Made by a program: the position numbers and the translations under genes. Under the pieces are notes generated by a model that saw only the letters and a program-made list of their open reading frames with translations, did not search any database and was not told the origin of the DNA. Positions 8,794 through 17,786 of a stretch of 39,664 nucleotides of DNA are shown one piece after another. Position 1 is the stretch's first letter. Every line of letters starts with the position of its first letter. Origin of the DNA: Pirellulales bacterium (GTDB lineage Bacteria > Planctomycetota > Planctomycetia > Pirellulales > UBA1268); assembly GCA_017853835.1 (NCBI GenBank), contig JAFMIU010000028.1, forward strand, positions 1 through 39,664, written 5' to 3'.

Positions 8794-9335
8794 CGTGTCA
8801 CCCCGGGGATCGTCAGCGCGGGCACTGCTTCCGGAGGCACGTCGTGCCTGGTGAAGTAGCCTGCGATCGCTCGAACCTCGTCGTCGGAGGGAGGGGGCGG
8901 GGTGTCATCCCGCACGCACGTTTCCACCGCAGGCCATCCCCCCACGATCGTGCGACGCTCCTCCACACGCCAGCGCGGTCCGAAGTGATAGACCGCATAG
9001 TAGAGGAGCGACGCCTTCGCCGCGGACACCCCGCCGCAGCGGCAGGCGTCGTAAAACATCCGGTGCACGGCCTGCCAGCCGCGCTCACGCACCACACACG
9101 CCACGTCGTGCACGACCGACGCGTTGCGAAACCGCCCCTCGAACGGCCCACCGATCACCGACCAGAATCCCTGCGGAATGCTCGCACCGTTCACGATCGA
9201 TCCTGGGGGCGCATCCCAGAGCAGCGAGCGAGGATCGCGGTAGGCGAAGGGTTCGACGAGCGTCATGTCGCGGCCGTTGTCGTCCCAGCGGGCCACGACC
9301 GCGCCGATGAACATGCCCCAGTCCGACGTCGTCAC
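8790..9335 (-). CDS. DUF1353 family protein
   Basis: 181 residues from GTG 9335, which forms a GTGA overlap with the emfourin stop; an internal ATG at 9314 is the alternative. The block GSIVNGASIPQGFWSVIGGPFEGRFRNASVVHDVAC is the DUF1353 signature, with WRVEE further on. The family is small, found in phages and bacteria, and has no settled function; the conserved His and Asp in ASVVHD could be catalytic. The tight coupling to an emfourin and an SprT-like gene is the only contextual clue. Confidence 0.8.
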   Translation of the reverse strand: MTTSDWGMFIGAVVARWDDNGRDMTLVEPFAYRDPRSLLWDAPPGSIVNGASIPQGFWSVIGGPFEGRFRNASVVHDVACVVRERGWQAVHRMFYDACRCGGVSAAKASLLYYAVYHFGPRWRVEERRTIVGGWPAVETCVRDDTPPPPSDDEVRAIAGYFTRHDVPPEAVPALTIPGVTR

Positions 9336-9670
9336 GCGAGCCCTCCCTCGGCCGTCATCGGCACCACGAAGGTGAGCGGCTGGGGCGTCGAACGTCGAAG
9401 CAGGTCCTCGACGAGCGGCCTGGCCGGCGGAGGGAGGGATGCGTCGTCACACGACACCCGCACGAAGGCCGTCGTGCGCTCGATCGCGAGGTCATACTGC
9501 CGGCGGTCGCGGGATGCCGCGTCAAACCGCTCAAACGACGCCGTGAGACCGCTCGCCGCCACGAGCGCCTCGAGGGCCAGCCGCTCGGCCTGCACGAGCG
9601 CACCGGTGTCGATGCGGCAGCCTCGCACGGCGCCGGCCAACCCGCCCGACAGCATGAAGGTGATGCGCAT
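9332..9670 (-). CDS. Emfourin-type metalloprotease inhibitor
   Basis: 112 residues, the usual family size. The start MRITFMLSGGLAGAVRGCRIDTGAL fits the emfourin pattern (hydrophobic strand, SGGxAG, then a helix with the Leu/Ala-rich RLALEALVAASG). Characterised members inhibit protealysin-like M4 peptidases and are usually encoded beside them. Here the neighbours are DUF1353 and SprT-like genes, while a protealysin-like gene lies about 18 kb away (27576-28640). No signal peptide is seen, so it would act in the cytoplasm unless exported otherwise. CCTCTCC precedes the ATG; no good GGAG is seen. Confidence 0.75.
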   Translation of the reverse strand: MRITFMLSGGLAGAVRGCRIDTGALVQAERLALEALVAASGLTASFERFDAASRDRRQYDLAIERTTAFVRVSCDDASLPPPARPLVEDLLRRSTPQPLTFVVPMTAEGGLA

Positions 9671-9889
9671 GGAGAGGTTCTCGATCGAGGCCGCTCAGTA
9701 TGGCCGCCCCCTGGCCGGCATGAACACCTCGCCCCCCTTTTCCGGCTGGGCGATCCGTCACGACCGTGAGGATCGTGCCGGGGCACGGTGAATTTGCATT
9801 GTCTCTCGCGCCGATCATCCTTGGGCCGCTTCCCCACCGGTGGCGACCGGCAGGATTTCACGGCGACCATCCCTTCAGGCCTGAGAGTC

Positions 9890-10909
9890 ATGCGCACGGC
9901 CTTCGTCACGGGAGCGACCGGCTTCATCGGCCGCCATCTTGTCGAGTCGCTGCTTGGCCGCGGGGTTGAGGTGCGGTGCCTCGTGCGGTCACCGGGACGG
10001 GCAGGTCACCTCCAGCGCGACGGCGTGCGAACGGTTGCGGGATCGCTCGACGACATCCCCGCCTGGCAGGACGAACTCACCGGCTGCGACGCCGTCTTCA
10101 ACGTGGGCGGGCTCGTGGCGGCCTGCCGCCGCGACGACCTTTTCGCGATCAACGGCCACGCCGCCGGCCGTCTCGCCGACGCCTGCGCGACCATCGAAAC
10201 CCCTCCCGTGCTCCTTCACCTGTCGTCGCTTGCGGGTGCCGGCCCACCCCCGCGGGGCAAGACCATCCGCGATGAGACCGACCCCTTCTCGCCCGTCTCC
10301 GCCTACGGCGCGAGCAAGCTCCTCGGCGACGGCGAACTGCGGCGTCGCGCCGACCGGCTGCCGATCACGAGCGTCCAACCGGGCATCGTGTTTGGACCGC
10401 ACGACGTGAATGTGCTCACGCTCTACCAGATGATCAACACCGCGCGGCTGCATCTCCCGATGGGCTTTCGTCCGGTGCCGGTGTCGCTGATCCACGTGAC
10501 GGATCTCGTGTCGATGGCGATCGACGCCGCCGAGCGGGGCGAACGGATGCAGCCGGCCAATGGCGACGGTCACGTGGCGACCGGGATCTACCACGCCTGC
10601 GACGACCGGGAGCATCCCAGCTACGGCGAGTTTGGCCGGCGGATCGGCCGTGCCATCGGCCGATGGGTCGTGGTGCTTCCGATCGCCACGCCCGTGGCAT
10701 GGCCCGTGGTGACGGTCGCGTCGGTCTGCACCACGCTCACCGGCACACCGAGCATGGTGTCGCCCGACAAGCTCCGGGAGGCCACCGCCCGCACGTGGGC
10801 GGCGTCGGCCGAGAAGGCTCGCCGCCAGCTGGGCTTCGAGCCCGCCGCCACGATCGACGACCGCCTGCGGGAAACGGGCGAGTGGTTTCGCGCCAACGGC
10901 AAGCTCTGA
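9890..10909 (+). CDS. NAD(P)-dependent epimerase/dehydratase (extended SDR)
   Basis: 339 residues from ATG 9890; the longer upstream frame lacks family similarity. TGATGFIG (7-14) is the extended-SDR nucleotide-binding motif, and YGASK (139-143) supplies the catalytic Tyr139 and Lys143. QPGIVFGP and ALIHVTDL-like SLIHVTDLV blocks follow the family layout. It resembles the 3-beta-HSD/HpnA-like group acting on sugar-nucleotides, sterol-like or isoprenoid substrates; the exact substrate is unknown. It sits alone or heads the plus-strand run of genes to 15743, with a 109-bp gap before the next gene. Confidence 0.88.
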   Translation: MRTAFVTGATGFIGRHLVESLLGRGVEVRCLVRSPGRAGHLQRDGVRTVAGSLDDIPAWQDELTGCDAVFNVGGLVAACRRDDLFAINGHAAGRLADACATIETPPVLLHLSSLAGAGPPPRGKTIRDETDPFSPVSAYGASKLLGDGELRRRADRLPITSVQPGIVFGPHDVNVLTLYQMINTARLHLPMGFRPVPVSLIHVTDLVSMAIDAAERGERMQPANGDGHVATGIYHACDDREHPSYGEFGRRIGRAIGRWVVVLPIATPVAWPVVTVASVCTTLTGTPSMVSPDKLREATARTWAASAEKARRQLGFEPAATIDDRLRETGEWFRANGKL

Positions 10910-11018
10910 TTCGCCGCATCGCCCACGCCCGCGCATCCCCCGCCCGAGTCCGGTCGAGCGGTCATGGGCGCGGGCCGATATGCTGAGGCACCTCCAGTTC
11001 CCTACCGAGGAGAGTGCC

Positions 11019-12131
11019 ATGCCCGATGCCTCCCATGCCATGTCGCCGATGTCGCGACGCGGCTTCGCCGCCGGAATCGCCTCGATGGCGGCGGCAAGCC
11101 TCGCCACCCCGGCGTTTGCCCGCGCCCGCAGGCTTTCGCCCGGCGAGACGATCATCGGCGAGGGCGACCACACCTACCGAGCCGTCCATCACTTTCCAAA
11201 GATGCCCGACCGCTTCACCTGGCAGACCACGCACGGTGTGAGCCTCGATTCGGCGGGCAACCTCTACGTGATCCACGAGGGGGAGCGTGGCCGGAAGGAT
11301 CATCCCTCGATCTTCGTGTTTGACCCCGACGGCACGTTCGTGCGGGCGTTCGGCAGCGAGTTTCAGGGGGGCGGTCATGGCATCGACGTTCGCAAGGAGG
11401 GCAGCGACGAGTTTCTTTATGTCTGCGCCTACCACGACGTGAAGTGCCTTGCGAAGCTCACCCTCACCGGAGAGATCGTGTGGCTCCAGAAGGCGCCGAT
11501 GGAGGCGGGCTGTTACGCCGCGGGCGAAAACACATCGACCACCCGCAACTGGAGCCGCAAGGGTTTTCTGCCGACCAACTTCGCCTTCCTCGACGACGGC
11601 GGCTTCCTGCTCGCCGACGGCTACGGGTCGTTTCGCGTCCACCGCTACGACCGCGATGCCCGTTGGATCTCGTCGTTTGGCGGCGAGGGCAAGGGAGAGG
11701 GCACGTTCAACACTCCCCATGGCATCTGGATCGACCGTCGCCCGGGCCCCGATGGCACGCCCCGCGAGCCGACGATCGTGGTCTGCGATCGCAAGCACCA
11801 TGCGATCCAGCGATTCTCGCTCGACACCACCTACCTCGAAACCATCACGGGCTTCGGCCTGCCGGCCAACATCGACACGCTCGGCGGGCTGATGCTCGTG
11901 CCGGAACTCGAGGCTTGCGTGACCATCCTCGGCCCCGACAACACGCCGATCGTGAAGCTTGGCCGCGCCGTGGAGCGTCTCAAGGAGGTTAAAGACCTTC
12001 GCAAGCAGCCCGACCAATGGATCGACGGCCAGTTCATCCACCCGCATGACGCCTGCTTCACCCCTGCCGGCGATATCATCGTGGCGGAATGGGTGGCCAC
12101 GGGCCGTGTGACGAAGCTCTTCCGCGTGTGA
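11019..12131 (+). CDS. Tat-exported NHL-repeat (beta-propeller) protein
   Basis: 370 residues from ATG 11019, with GAGGAG about 7 nt before it. SRRGFAAG near 12-19 followed by a hydrophobic stretch is a Tat signal, so the protein folds before export. The mature part contains NHL-type propeller repeats: HGVSLDSAGNLYVI, GTFVRAFGSEF, HGIDVRK, NFAFLDDGGFLLADG, GKGEGTFNTPHGIW and DACFTPAGDIIVAEW. Such proteins bind ligands or catalyse lyase-like steps. It is followed after 22 bp by an amine oxidase, suggesting an operon whose shared substrate is unknown. Confidence 0.82.
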   Translation: MPDASHAMSPMSRRGFAAGIASMAAASLATPAFARARRLSPGETIIGEGDHTYRAVHHFPKMPDRFTWQTTHGVSLDSAGNLYVIHEGERGRKDHPSIFVFDPDGTFVRAFGSEFQGGGHGIDVRKEGSDEFLYVCAYHDVKCLAKLTLTGEIVWLQKAPMEAGCYAAGENTSTTRNWSRKGFLPTNFAFLDDGGFLLADGYGSFRVHRYDRDARWISSFGGEGKGEGTFNTPHGIWIDRRPGPDGTPREPTIVVCDRKHHAIQRFSLDTTYLETITGFGLPANIDTLGGLMLVPELEACVTILGPDNTPIVKLGRAVERLKEVKDLRKQPDQWIDGQFIHPHDACFTPAGDIIVAEWVATGRVTKLFRV

Positions 12132-12153
12132 ACGCCCCACGGGAAGGCTCCCC

Positions 12154-13284
12154 ATGCGTCGCGTTGATGTGATCGTCGCGGGTGCCGGCGGCATGGGCAC
12201 GGCGGCCGCCGCCCACCTGGCCCGCCGCGGTGCCAGCGTGCTCGCGCTCGATCGCTTTCCTCCGGGGCACGCACGGGGCAGCTCCCACGGGCAGACGCGG
12301 CTCATTCGAACGGCCTACTTCGAACATCCCGATTATGTGCCGCTGCTCGTGCGGGCGCGTGACCTCTGGCGGCAGCTCGAGAGCGACACCGGCACCTGCC
12401 TGCTCACCGAGTGCGGCCTCGTGTCGTCCGGCCCGCCCGACGGCGACGTCATTGCCGGCACGCTCCGTTCGGCCGCCCTCCACGCCCTCCCGGTGGAGCG
12501 GCTGTCCAACCGTGAGGCCATGGCCAGATGGCCCGCGCTTGGCATTCCCGACGGCTGGGTGTCGGTGCTGGAACACCACGCCGGGCACCTCGCGGTCGAA
12601 GGCTGTGTGAGAGCCCATGCGGCGATGGCACGACGACACGGGGCGATCATCGAAGCCGACCACGACATTCGTGGCTGGCGGGCGGAGGGCGGCGACGTCG
12701 TCGTGGAAACGGCCCGCGAAACGATCGCCGCCGGGCGGCTCGTGATCTGCCCCGGTGCCTGGGCGAGCCATCTGCTTGGGATGCCGTCCTTGGCATTCAC
12801 GGTGCTGCGAAAGTCGCTCTTCTGGTATGCGCCGGCTGCCGGACATGCATCGGCCGCCGCCCACCTCCCCGCCTTCGCGTTCGACACCCCGCGTGGCTTC
12901 TTCTACGGGTTTCCGATGCTGGACGGCCGCGGCCTCAAGGTGGCCGAGCACACGGGTGGCCGGGAGGTGAGCGATCCAGGGGTCGTCGATCGTCGGATCG
13001 ATCCGGCCGAGCAGGCCGCGATGGAGGAGTTTCTCGCGCGGCATGTGCCCGTGGCGAGCACGACCCGCATCGCCCACGAGGTGTGCCTCTACACCATGTC
13101 GCCCGACCACCACTTCGTGGTGGGACTGCATCCCGAGCACCCGCAGGTGGTGCTCGCCGCCGGCTTCTCGGGGCACGGTTTCAAGTTTTCAAGCGTCGTG
13201 GGGGAGGCCCTGGCCGACCTCGCGCTCGACGGTTCCACGCCGCTCCCGATCGGCTTCCTCGATCCGAGGCGATTCTCACCATGA
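12154..13284 (+). CDS. Monomeric sarcosine oxidase / N-methyltryptophan oxidase-like flavoprotein
   Basis: 376 residues. GAGGMG at 10-15 is the FAD-binding Rossmann motif, and ARGSSHGQTRLIRTAY follows, as in MSOX/SolA. Cys311 in CLYTMSPDHHFVVG matches the cysteine that holds FAD covalently in that family, and GFSGHGFKFSSVVGE near 338-352 is the typical closing signature. It should oxidise a secondary N-methyl amine (sarcosine or similar) to an aldehyde, an amine and H2O2, in the cytoplasm. Its stop overlaps the next start as ATGA, so it is translationally coupled to the large secreted protein. Confidence 0.9.
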   Translation: MRRVDVIVAGAGGMGTAAAAHLARRGASVLALDRFPPGHARGSSHGQTRLIRTAYFEHPDYVPLLVRARDLWRQLESDTGTCLLTECGLVSSGPPDGDVIAGTLRSAALHALPVERLSNREAMARWPALGIPDGWVSVLEHHAGHLAVEGCVRAHAAMARRHGAIIEADHDIRGWRAEGGDVVVETARETIAAGRLVICPGAWASHLLGMPSLAFTVLRKSLFWYAPAAGHASAAAHLPAFAFDTPRGFFYGFPMLDGRGLKVAEHTGGREVSDPGVVDRRIDPAEQAAMEEFLARHVPVASTTRIAHEVCLYTMSPDHHFVVGLHPEHPQVVLAAGFSGHGFKFSSVVGEALADLALDGSTPLPIGFLDPRRFSP

Positions 13285-15743
13285 GCGTTCAGGCTGGCGT
13301 GTGTGCCCACCTCGCCATCGCCATCGTCGCCCTGGCCTGCGGCTCGACGTCGGCCGCACCGCCGCACGCCACCACGGGCATCTCGGGCATCCATCCCCAC
13401 CTGGCGATGCACAATGACGAGGGAGAGTGCGGCATCGGTGCCGTCGTGCCATGGGCCGACCGGCTGTGGGTGATCACCTACGGCCCCCACCTGCCGCACG
13501 GCTCGTCCGACACGCTCTCCGAGATCACGCCTCGCCTCGAGCGCATCGTTCGCGACGAGAGCATCGGCGGCACGCCCGCCAACCGCATGATCCATCCCGA
13601 GTCGAGGCAGCTCTTCATCGGGCCGCACGTGATCGACGAGCAAGGACGCGTGCGCACGATCCCCTACGACCGCATGCCGGGCCGGCTCACCGGGATGGCC
13701 CGGCATCTCACCGCGCCCGCGGAGAAGCTCTACGTGGCGACCATGGAAGAGGGGCTCTACGAGGTCGACGTCGACACGCTCGACGTGGTGCCGCTGATCC
13801 GTGACGGAAACCTGCCGCCGCCTCGCGCCGACGCCCCCGATGCGTTCGGAAGCCTCGTCTCGAAGCTCCCTGGCTACCACGGCAAGGGCTGCTCCTCGGG
13901 GCAGGGCCGCGTCGTGTATGCCAACAATGGCGAGAAATCCTCGGCGGCCCAGGCGGTGCTGGGCGATCCGACGCTGCCCAGTGGCGCCCTGGCGGAGTGG
14001 CGATCCCCCGGCGAGGACTGGCGGATGGTGCGCCGCAACCAGTTCACGGAAGTGACCGGTCCGGGCGGCATTCACGGCAATGCACACCCCGACACCGATC
14101 CAATCTGGAGCATCGGATGGGACGCCCGTTCGCTCATCCTGATGGTGCTCGACGGTGGCGTCTGGCACGCCTTCCGTCTCCCCACGGTGAGCCATGCCTA
14201 CGACGGCGCCCATGGCTGGAACACCGAATGGCCTCGGATCCGCGACGTGGGCGACGCCGACGGCAGTCTGCTCATGACGATGCACGGGTGTTTCTGGCGG
14301 TTTCCGAGATCGTTCTCGTCCGGCACCACGGCCGGGATCCGGCCGCGATCGGCCTTCTTGAAGGTGATCGGTGATTTCTGCCGGTATGGCGACGACCTGG
14401 TCTTCGGGTGTGACGACGCAGCCGCGAAGGAATTTCGCAACCAAAGGCAGATGAAGGGGAAGATCGCCGGCCCCACGCGGTCGAACTCCAACCTCTGGTT
14501 CACCTCCCCCGACCTTCCCGACCACCTCGGGCCGCCGCATGCCGCGGGGGCCGTGTGGCTGCACGACGACCTGGCCGCCGGAGAGGCCGCCGAACCGATG
14601 CTGGTGGCGGGCTGGCCGCACGGCAGCGTGTGGTTCGTGAATGGCGGCGAGACGGAGGCCTGCTTCACATCTCCGTTGGGCGATGTCGTCGTGCCCGCTC
14701 GCGGCGCCGTGCGCCGCCCCCTGCCCCGCGATCTCGAATGGCTTCCCGTCACGGCCGTGCATGCCTGCCGTGATGTGAGCGTCGTGGTGACCCTCGCCGC
14801 CGACGATCGGCGTGGCGTCGAACCCGACGGAATCTTCGCCGGCCTCGCCAAGGCTGAGGAAACCGACCGCCTCGACGGCCTGCTCCACGGGGGCAGCGCC
14901 GGCGACGGAACGCTGTCGGTCGCATCGTCTGCCGGCCTTCATGTGCTGGAGCCGGCCGCCGATGCCAGGGGCATCGCCTCGCTGCACGTGACAGCACGGC
15001 GCGATGACGAGGCCGAGCGGTTCGTCCGTTCGAAGGTGGCGATGCCCCGGGAGCCCGTGGTGATCGACGCCCAGGGCGTGCTCGTCGTCGACGACCGAGG
15101 GCGGCGCTGGCGGCTGCCGAAGCACCACGCCGTGCTCGATGCCGACACGCGGGCGGGCCGCCTGCGGGTGTGCCGCGAGGTGGTCACCGAGCGGGATCTC
15201 TTCCACGCCTGTGGCACGTTCTTCGAACTGCCCGCCGAGAACGCCAACGGGTTTGCCGTGATACGGCCGATCGCCTCGCACCCGTTCGCGATCGTCGACG
15301 TGGCATCCTTTCGCGGCCTCATGGTGATGACCGGTCTGACCGCCCACGGCGCGACGGGGCCGCGTGTCGTCGCCAGCGACGATGGCACGGCCGCGATCTG
15401 GGCCGGCGTGATCGACGACCTCTGGCGGCTCGGCAAACCGCGGGGCGAGGGCGGGCCGTGGCTCGACACGGCGGTGCGGGCGGGCGAGCCGAGCGACCCG
15501 TTTCTGATCTGGGGCTACGACGATCGTCGTCTTCGGCTCTCGCACCGCAGCCACGTGCCGCAGACGATGCGGATCGAACTCGACCTCACGGGAACCGGTC
15601 TTTGGGTGACGTTCGACACGGTGGAGGTGCCGCCGGGCGATGCCGGTCGCGAGATTGCCTTCCCGTCGGAGGTGCAGGCCCGTTGGGTTCGTGTGACGGC
15701 GGCCGCCGACGGCACCGCCACGGCCTGGCTCATCTACCGTTGA
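13281..15743 (+). CDS. Large secreted protein, propeller-like, unknown function
   Basis: 820 residues from ATG 13281; a much longer upstream reading of the frame runs through the oxidase gene and is rejected. A signal peptide (about 1-25, ending TSAA) precedes a Trp/Gly/Asp-rich sequence with repeated strands (RLWVITYGPH, KLYVATMEEGLYEVD, GRVVYANNG, GSLLMTMHGCFWRFP), suggesting a beta-propeller followed by a C-terminal beta-sandwich (MRIELDLTGTGLWVTFDTVEVPPGD). I recognise no enzyme motif. ATGA coupling to the flavin oxidase and proximity to the NHL protein suggest joint expression. Similar long proteins are common in planctomycetes. Confidence 0.7.
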   Translation: MSVQAGVCAHLAIAIVALACGSTSAAPPHATTGISGIHPHLAMHNDEGECGIGAVVPWADRLWVITYGPHLPHGSSDTLSEITPRLERIVRDESIGGTPANRMIHPESRQLFIGPHVIDEQGRVRTIPYDRMPGRLTGMARHLTAPAEKLYVATMEEGLYEVDVDTLDVVPLIRDGNLPPPRADAPDAFGSLVSKLPGYHGKGCSSGQGRVVYANNGEKSSAAQAVLGDPTLPSGALAEWRSPGEDWRMVRRNQFTEVTGPGGIHGNAHPDTDPIWSIGWDARSLILMVLDGGVWHAFRLPTVSHAYDGAHGWNTEWPRIRDVGDADGSLLMTMHGCFWRFPRSFSSGTTAGIRPRSAFLKVIGDFCRYGDDLVFGCDDAAAKEFRNQRQMKGKIAGPTRSNSNLWFTSPDLPDHLGPPHAAGAVWLHDDLAAGEAAEPMLVAGWPHGSVWFVNGGETEACFTSPLGDVVVPARGAVRRPLPRDLEWLPVTAVHACRDVSVVVTLAADDRRGVEPDGIFAGLAKAEETDRLDGLLHGGSAGDGTLSVASSAGLHVLEPAADARGIASLHVTARRDDEAERFVRSKVAMPREPVVIDAQGVLVVDDRGRRWRLPKHHAVLDADTRAGRLRVCREVVTERDLFHACGTFFELPAENANGFAVIRPIASHPFAIVDVASFRGLMVMTGLTAHGATGPRVVASDDGTAAIWAGVIDDLWRLGKPRGEGGPWLDTAVRAGEPSDPFLIWGYDDRRLRLSHRSHVPQTMRIELDLTGTGLWVTFDTVEVPPGDAGREIAFPSEVQARWVRVTAAADGTATAWLIYR

Positions 15744-15771
15744 GACGCACCTCCCACTCCGCAAGGGGCCC

Positions 15772-16587
15772 TCAGCCGCGCTGCCGCCACGCCTCGGCGA
15801 GCAGCACGCCGCACGCGACTCCGACGTTGAGGCTCTCCACCACGCCGGTGCCCGGGATCTGCACGCACTCGGTGGCGACTCCCTCGATCCCGCGCGACAC
15901 CCCCTCCCCTTCACTGCCGAGCACGATCACCGTCTTGCCCACGAGCCGCGCCTCCGACAGCGGCCGCCCCCGATGGCTCGAGGTGGCGACGATTCGAAAT
16001 CCCTGGCGGGCGAGGTGCTTCAGATCGGCCGCCGGATCGGTCAGATCACACACAGGCACAACCTCGGCCGCGCCCTCCGCCACCCGCACCGCCGCGGGCG
16101 AGAGGGGAGGAAGCTCGCCGGTCCGCCCCAGGATCGCCGCGGCTCCGAAGTGGGCGGCTGTGCGCAGGATGGAGCCGAGGTTGTGCGGGTTCTGCACGCC
16201 GTCGAGGTAGACGAGCGGCCCGACGACTGGCTTCCCGCCCATGTGGGCCACCAGGTCCACGAGCGTCCATCGCGGCACGGCGGCGGCGAGGATCGCCACG
16301 CCCTCGTGATGGATCGATTTGGTGAGCCGTTCGAGGCTGTCGTCGGCGACAATCTGAAACCCCTTGCGCTCGCGGGCACACCAGGCGGTCAGTGTCGACA
16401 GCTGCCGACGACGGGCTTCGGTGAGATACACCCGCACGATCGACTCGGGCCGCCGGGCGAAGAGGGCCTCGCAGGCCCGCACCCCATGAAACATCTCTTC
16501 GGCCCTGCCGCGATGCCGCCGTTCACTGCGGGGAGGGGAGGCGGGGGGGGTCGGCTTGCCGGAGCGGCGCGGTTGAGGCTTCTTCAT
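15772..16587 (-). CDS. TrmH/SpoU-family RNA 2'-O-methyltransferase
   Basis: 271 residues from ATG 16587; upstream frame extension lacks similarity. A basic N-terminus (MKKPQPRRSGK) leads to the substrate-binding domain (FHGVRACEALFARRPESIVRVYLTE), then the SPOUT knot core with LDGVQNPHNLGSILRTAAHFGA, VIVLGSEGEGVSRG and IPGTGVVESLNVGVACGVLL. These are the SAM-binding and catalytic motifs 1-3, including the Arg in SILRTA and the Asn in SLNV. It probably methylates a ribose in 23S rRNA or tRNA, as RlmB does. Convergent with the large secreted protein gene. Confidence 0.92.
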   Translation of the reverse strand: MKKPQPRRSGKPTPPASPPRSERRHRGRAEEMFHGVRACEALFARRPESIVRVYLTEARRRQLSTLTAWCARERKGFQIVADDSLERLTKSIHHEGVAILAAAVPRWTLVDLVAHMGGKPVVGPLVYLDGVQNPHNLGSILRTAAHFGAAAILGRTGELPPLSPAAVRVAEGAAEVVPVCDLTDPAADLKHLARQGFRIVATSSHRGRPLSEARLVGKTVIVLGSEGEGVSRGIEGVATECVQIPGTGVVESLNVGVACGVLLAEAWRQRG

Positions 16588-16698
16588 GGCAACGCCGATT
16601 GTACCCAGGCGTTCACCCGTCGAAGCCGACCCGGGCGGGGCGAGCGACCCGAAGGCCGACGCCCTGCCCGGCATCGTGCGTGGTCTTCCCCATGCCGC

Positions 16699-17514
16699 TC
16701 ACCGCCACCGGCGGAACGGCTCGTAGATCCTGAGCGAAAACAGCAGCTCGCTCGACGTGAAGCGGTGGATGTCGTCGTAGGTGCCAGTGGTCTGGCCTTC
16801 CCACGAGGCACCGAGCGTCGTGGTGGCCGGTTCGAGCGCGAAGAAGCGATAGCCGATGTCGAAATCGATGCGGTCGCTGATCCGATAGATCACGCCACCA
16901 CCCCCCTGCCACGCAAACGTCGCCACGTTCGACCCGCCGAAGTAGTCGATCGTCTCTCCTCCATCCGTCAACTGCCCACCAAATCCGAATCGGTAGCCTC
17001 CGCCGCCGATGCCGCCACCGGCATAGATGCCGAGGCGATCGGTCACCGAATAGTCACGCCAGAGGTTCACGAGGGTCGACCAGCCGTCGCGGGCTCCCCA
17101 GGCCACGCTGCCGGCGAACGGCGGCACGGTGGCGTGCCGCACGAGGTCATCGCGGCCCATCGCCTCGAACTCGAGGCGAAGCTGCCCGTTGTCGCGAGCG
17201 TAGGCGGCTCCGATCGCACCGCCGGCGGCGAGCACCGACCCGTTCACCGAACCGCCGTAGGTGCCTTGGTAGAGATCGTCGTTGAGCGTGGAAAACGACG
17301 ACCCGAGGATGCCCGTCACGTAGACCTGCCGCGACGAACTCCTGTTCCACGACGCCACCTCGTGAATGGAAACATCGTCGAGCGCCGACTCCACCGCCGG
17401 CTCCCTCACCTGGTCGAACGACGCGAGGTCGATCGCACCAGGCAGCGCGTCGGCCACCGCCGCCCCGTGCACAAGCCCAAGCGCCACCAGGGCGGTCGAG
17501 AGGGGTTTCCACAT
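16699..17514 (-). CDS. Outer-membrane beta-barrel protein (OmpA/opacity-like)
   Basis: 271 residues with a signal peptide (about 1-22) and an AGGAG ribosome site near the ATG. After about 60 residues the sequence alternates hydrophobic and polar residues in strands typical of eight-stranded barrels: VYVTGILGSSFS, VLAAGGAIGAAYA, QLRLEFEAMGR, LGIYAGGGIGGGGYRFG, VIYRISDRIDFDIGYRFFAL and ELLFSLRIYEPF. The final strand is followed by a short basic tail (RRWR) rather than ending in Phe. Probably an outer-membrane surface protein; its ligand is unknown. Divergent from the amidohydrolase gene. Confidence 0.8.
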   Translation of the reverse strand: MWKPLSTALVALGLVHGAAVADALPGAIDLASFDQVREPAVESALDDVSIHEVASWNRSSSRQVYVTGILGSSFSTLNDDLYQGTYGGSVNGSVLAAGGAIGAAYARDNGQLRLEFEAMGRDDLVRHATVPPFAGSVAWGARDGWSTLVNLWRDYSVTDRLGIYAGGGIGGGGYRFGFGGQLTDGGETIDYFGGSNVATFAWQGGGGVIYRISDRIDFDIGYRFFALEPATTTLGASWEGQTTGTYDDIHRFTSSELLFSLRIYEPFRRWR

Positions 17515-17786
17515 GGCTTCCTATCTCCTGATGAATGAGTCGTCGTCCGGCACGCCGTTTCCCGCCAACAGCGCACTGGTTCGTACACCCGCCGCGAAGG
17601 ATCGTTCCGTGCGAATGGAATCGTCGCCCGACGACGCGGCGATCACACACGGGCAGGACGACGGCTTCAGCCAGAACGGCCGCGAGGGACGACCCTGTCC
17701 CCCTCGACCTCCGCACGCCGTCACGTTCGCTACACTTTCGCTCCATGGCCCCCCTTCTCCGCACACCTTTCCACCAGAGAGTCGCC

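Noticed and set aside
9783..9810. GGGCACGGTGAATTTGCA as a sigma-54 promoter for the SDR gene
   Set aside because: The spacer is two bases too long for the fixed -24/-12 geometry.
13089..15914. A 941-codon open frame on the minus strand opposite the secreted protein and oxidase genes
   Set aside because: Arg/Gly/His-rich composition without family motifs, fully antisense to genes with clear signal, motifs and ribosome sites. It is a high-GC shadow frame.
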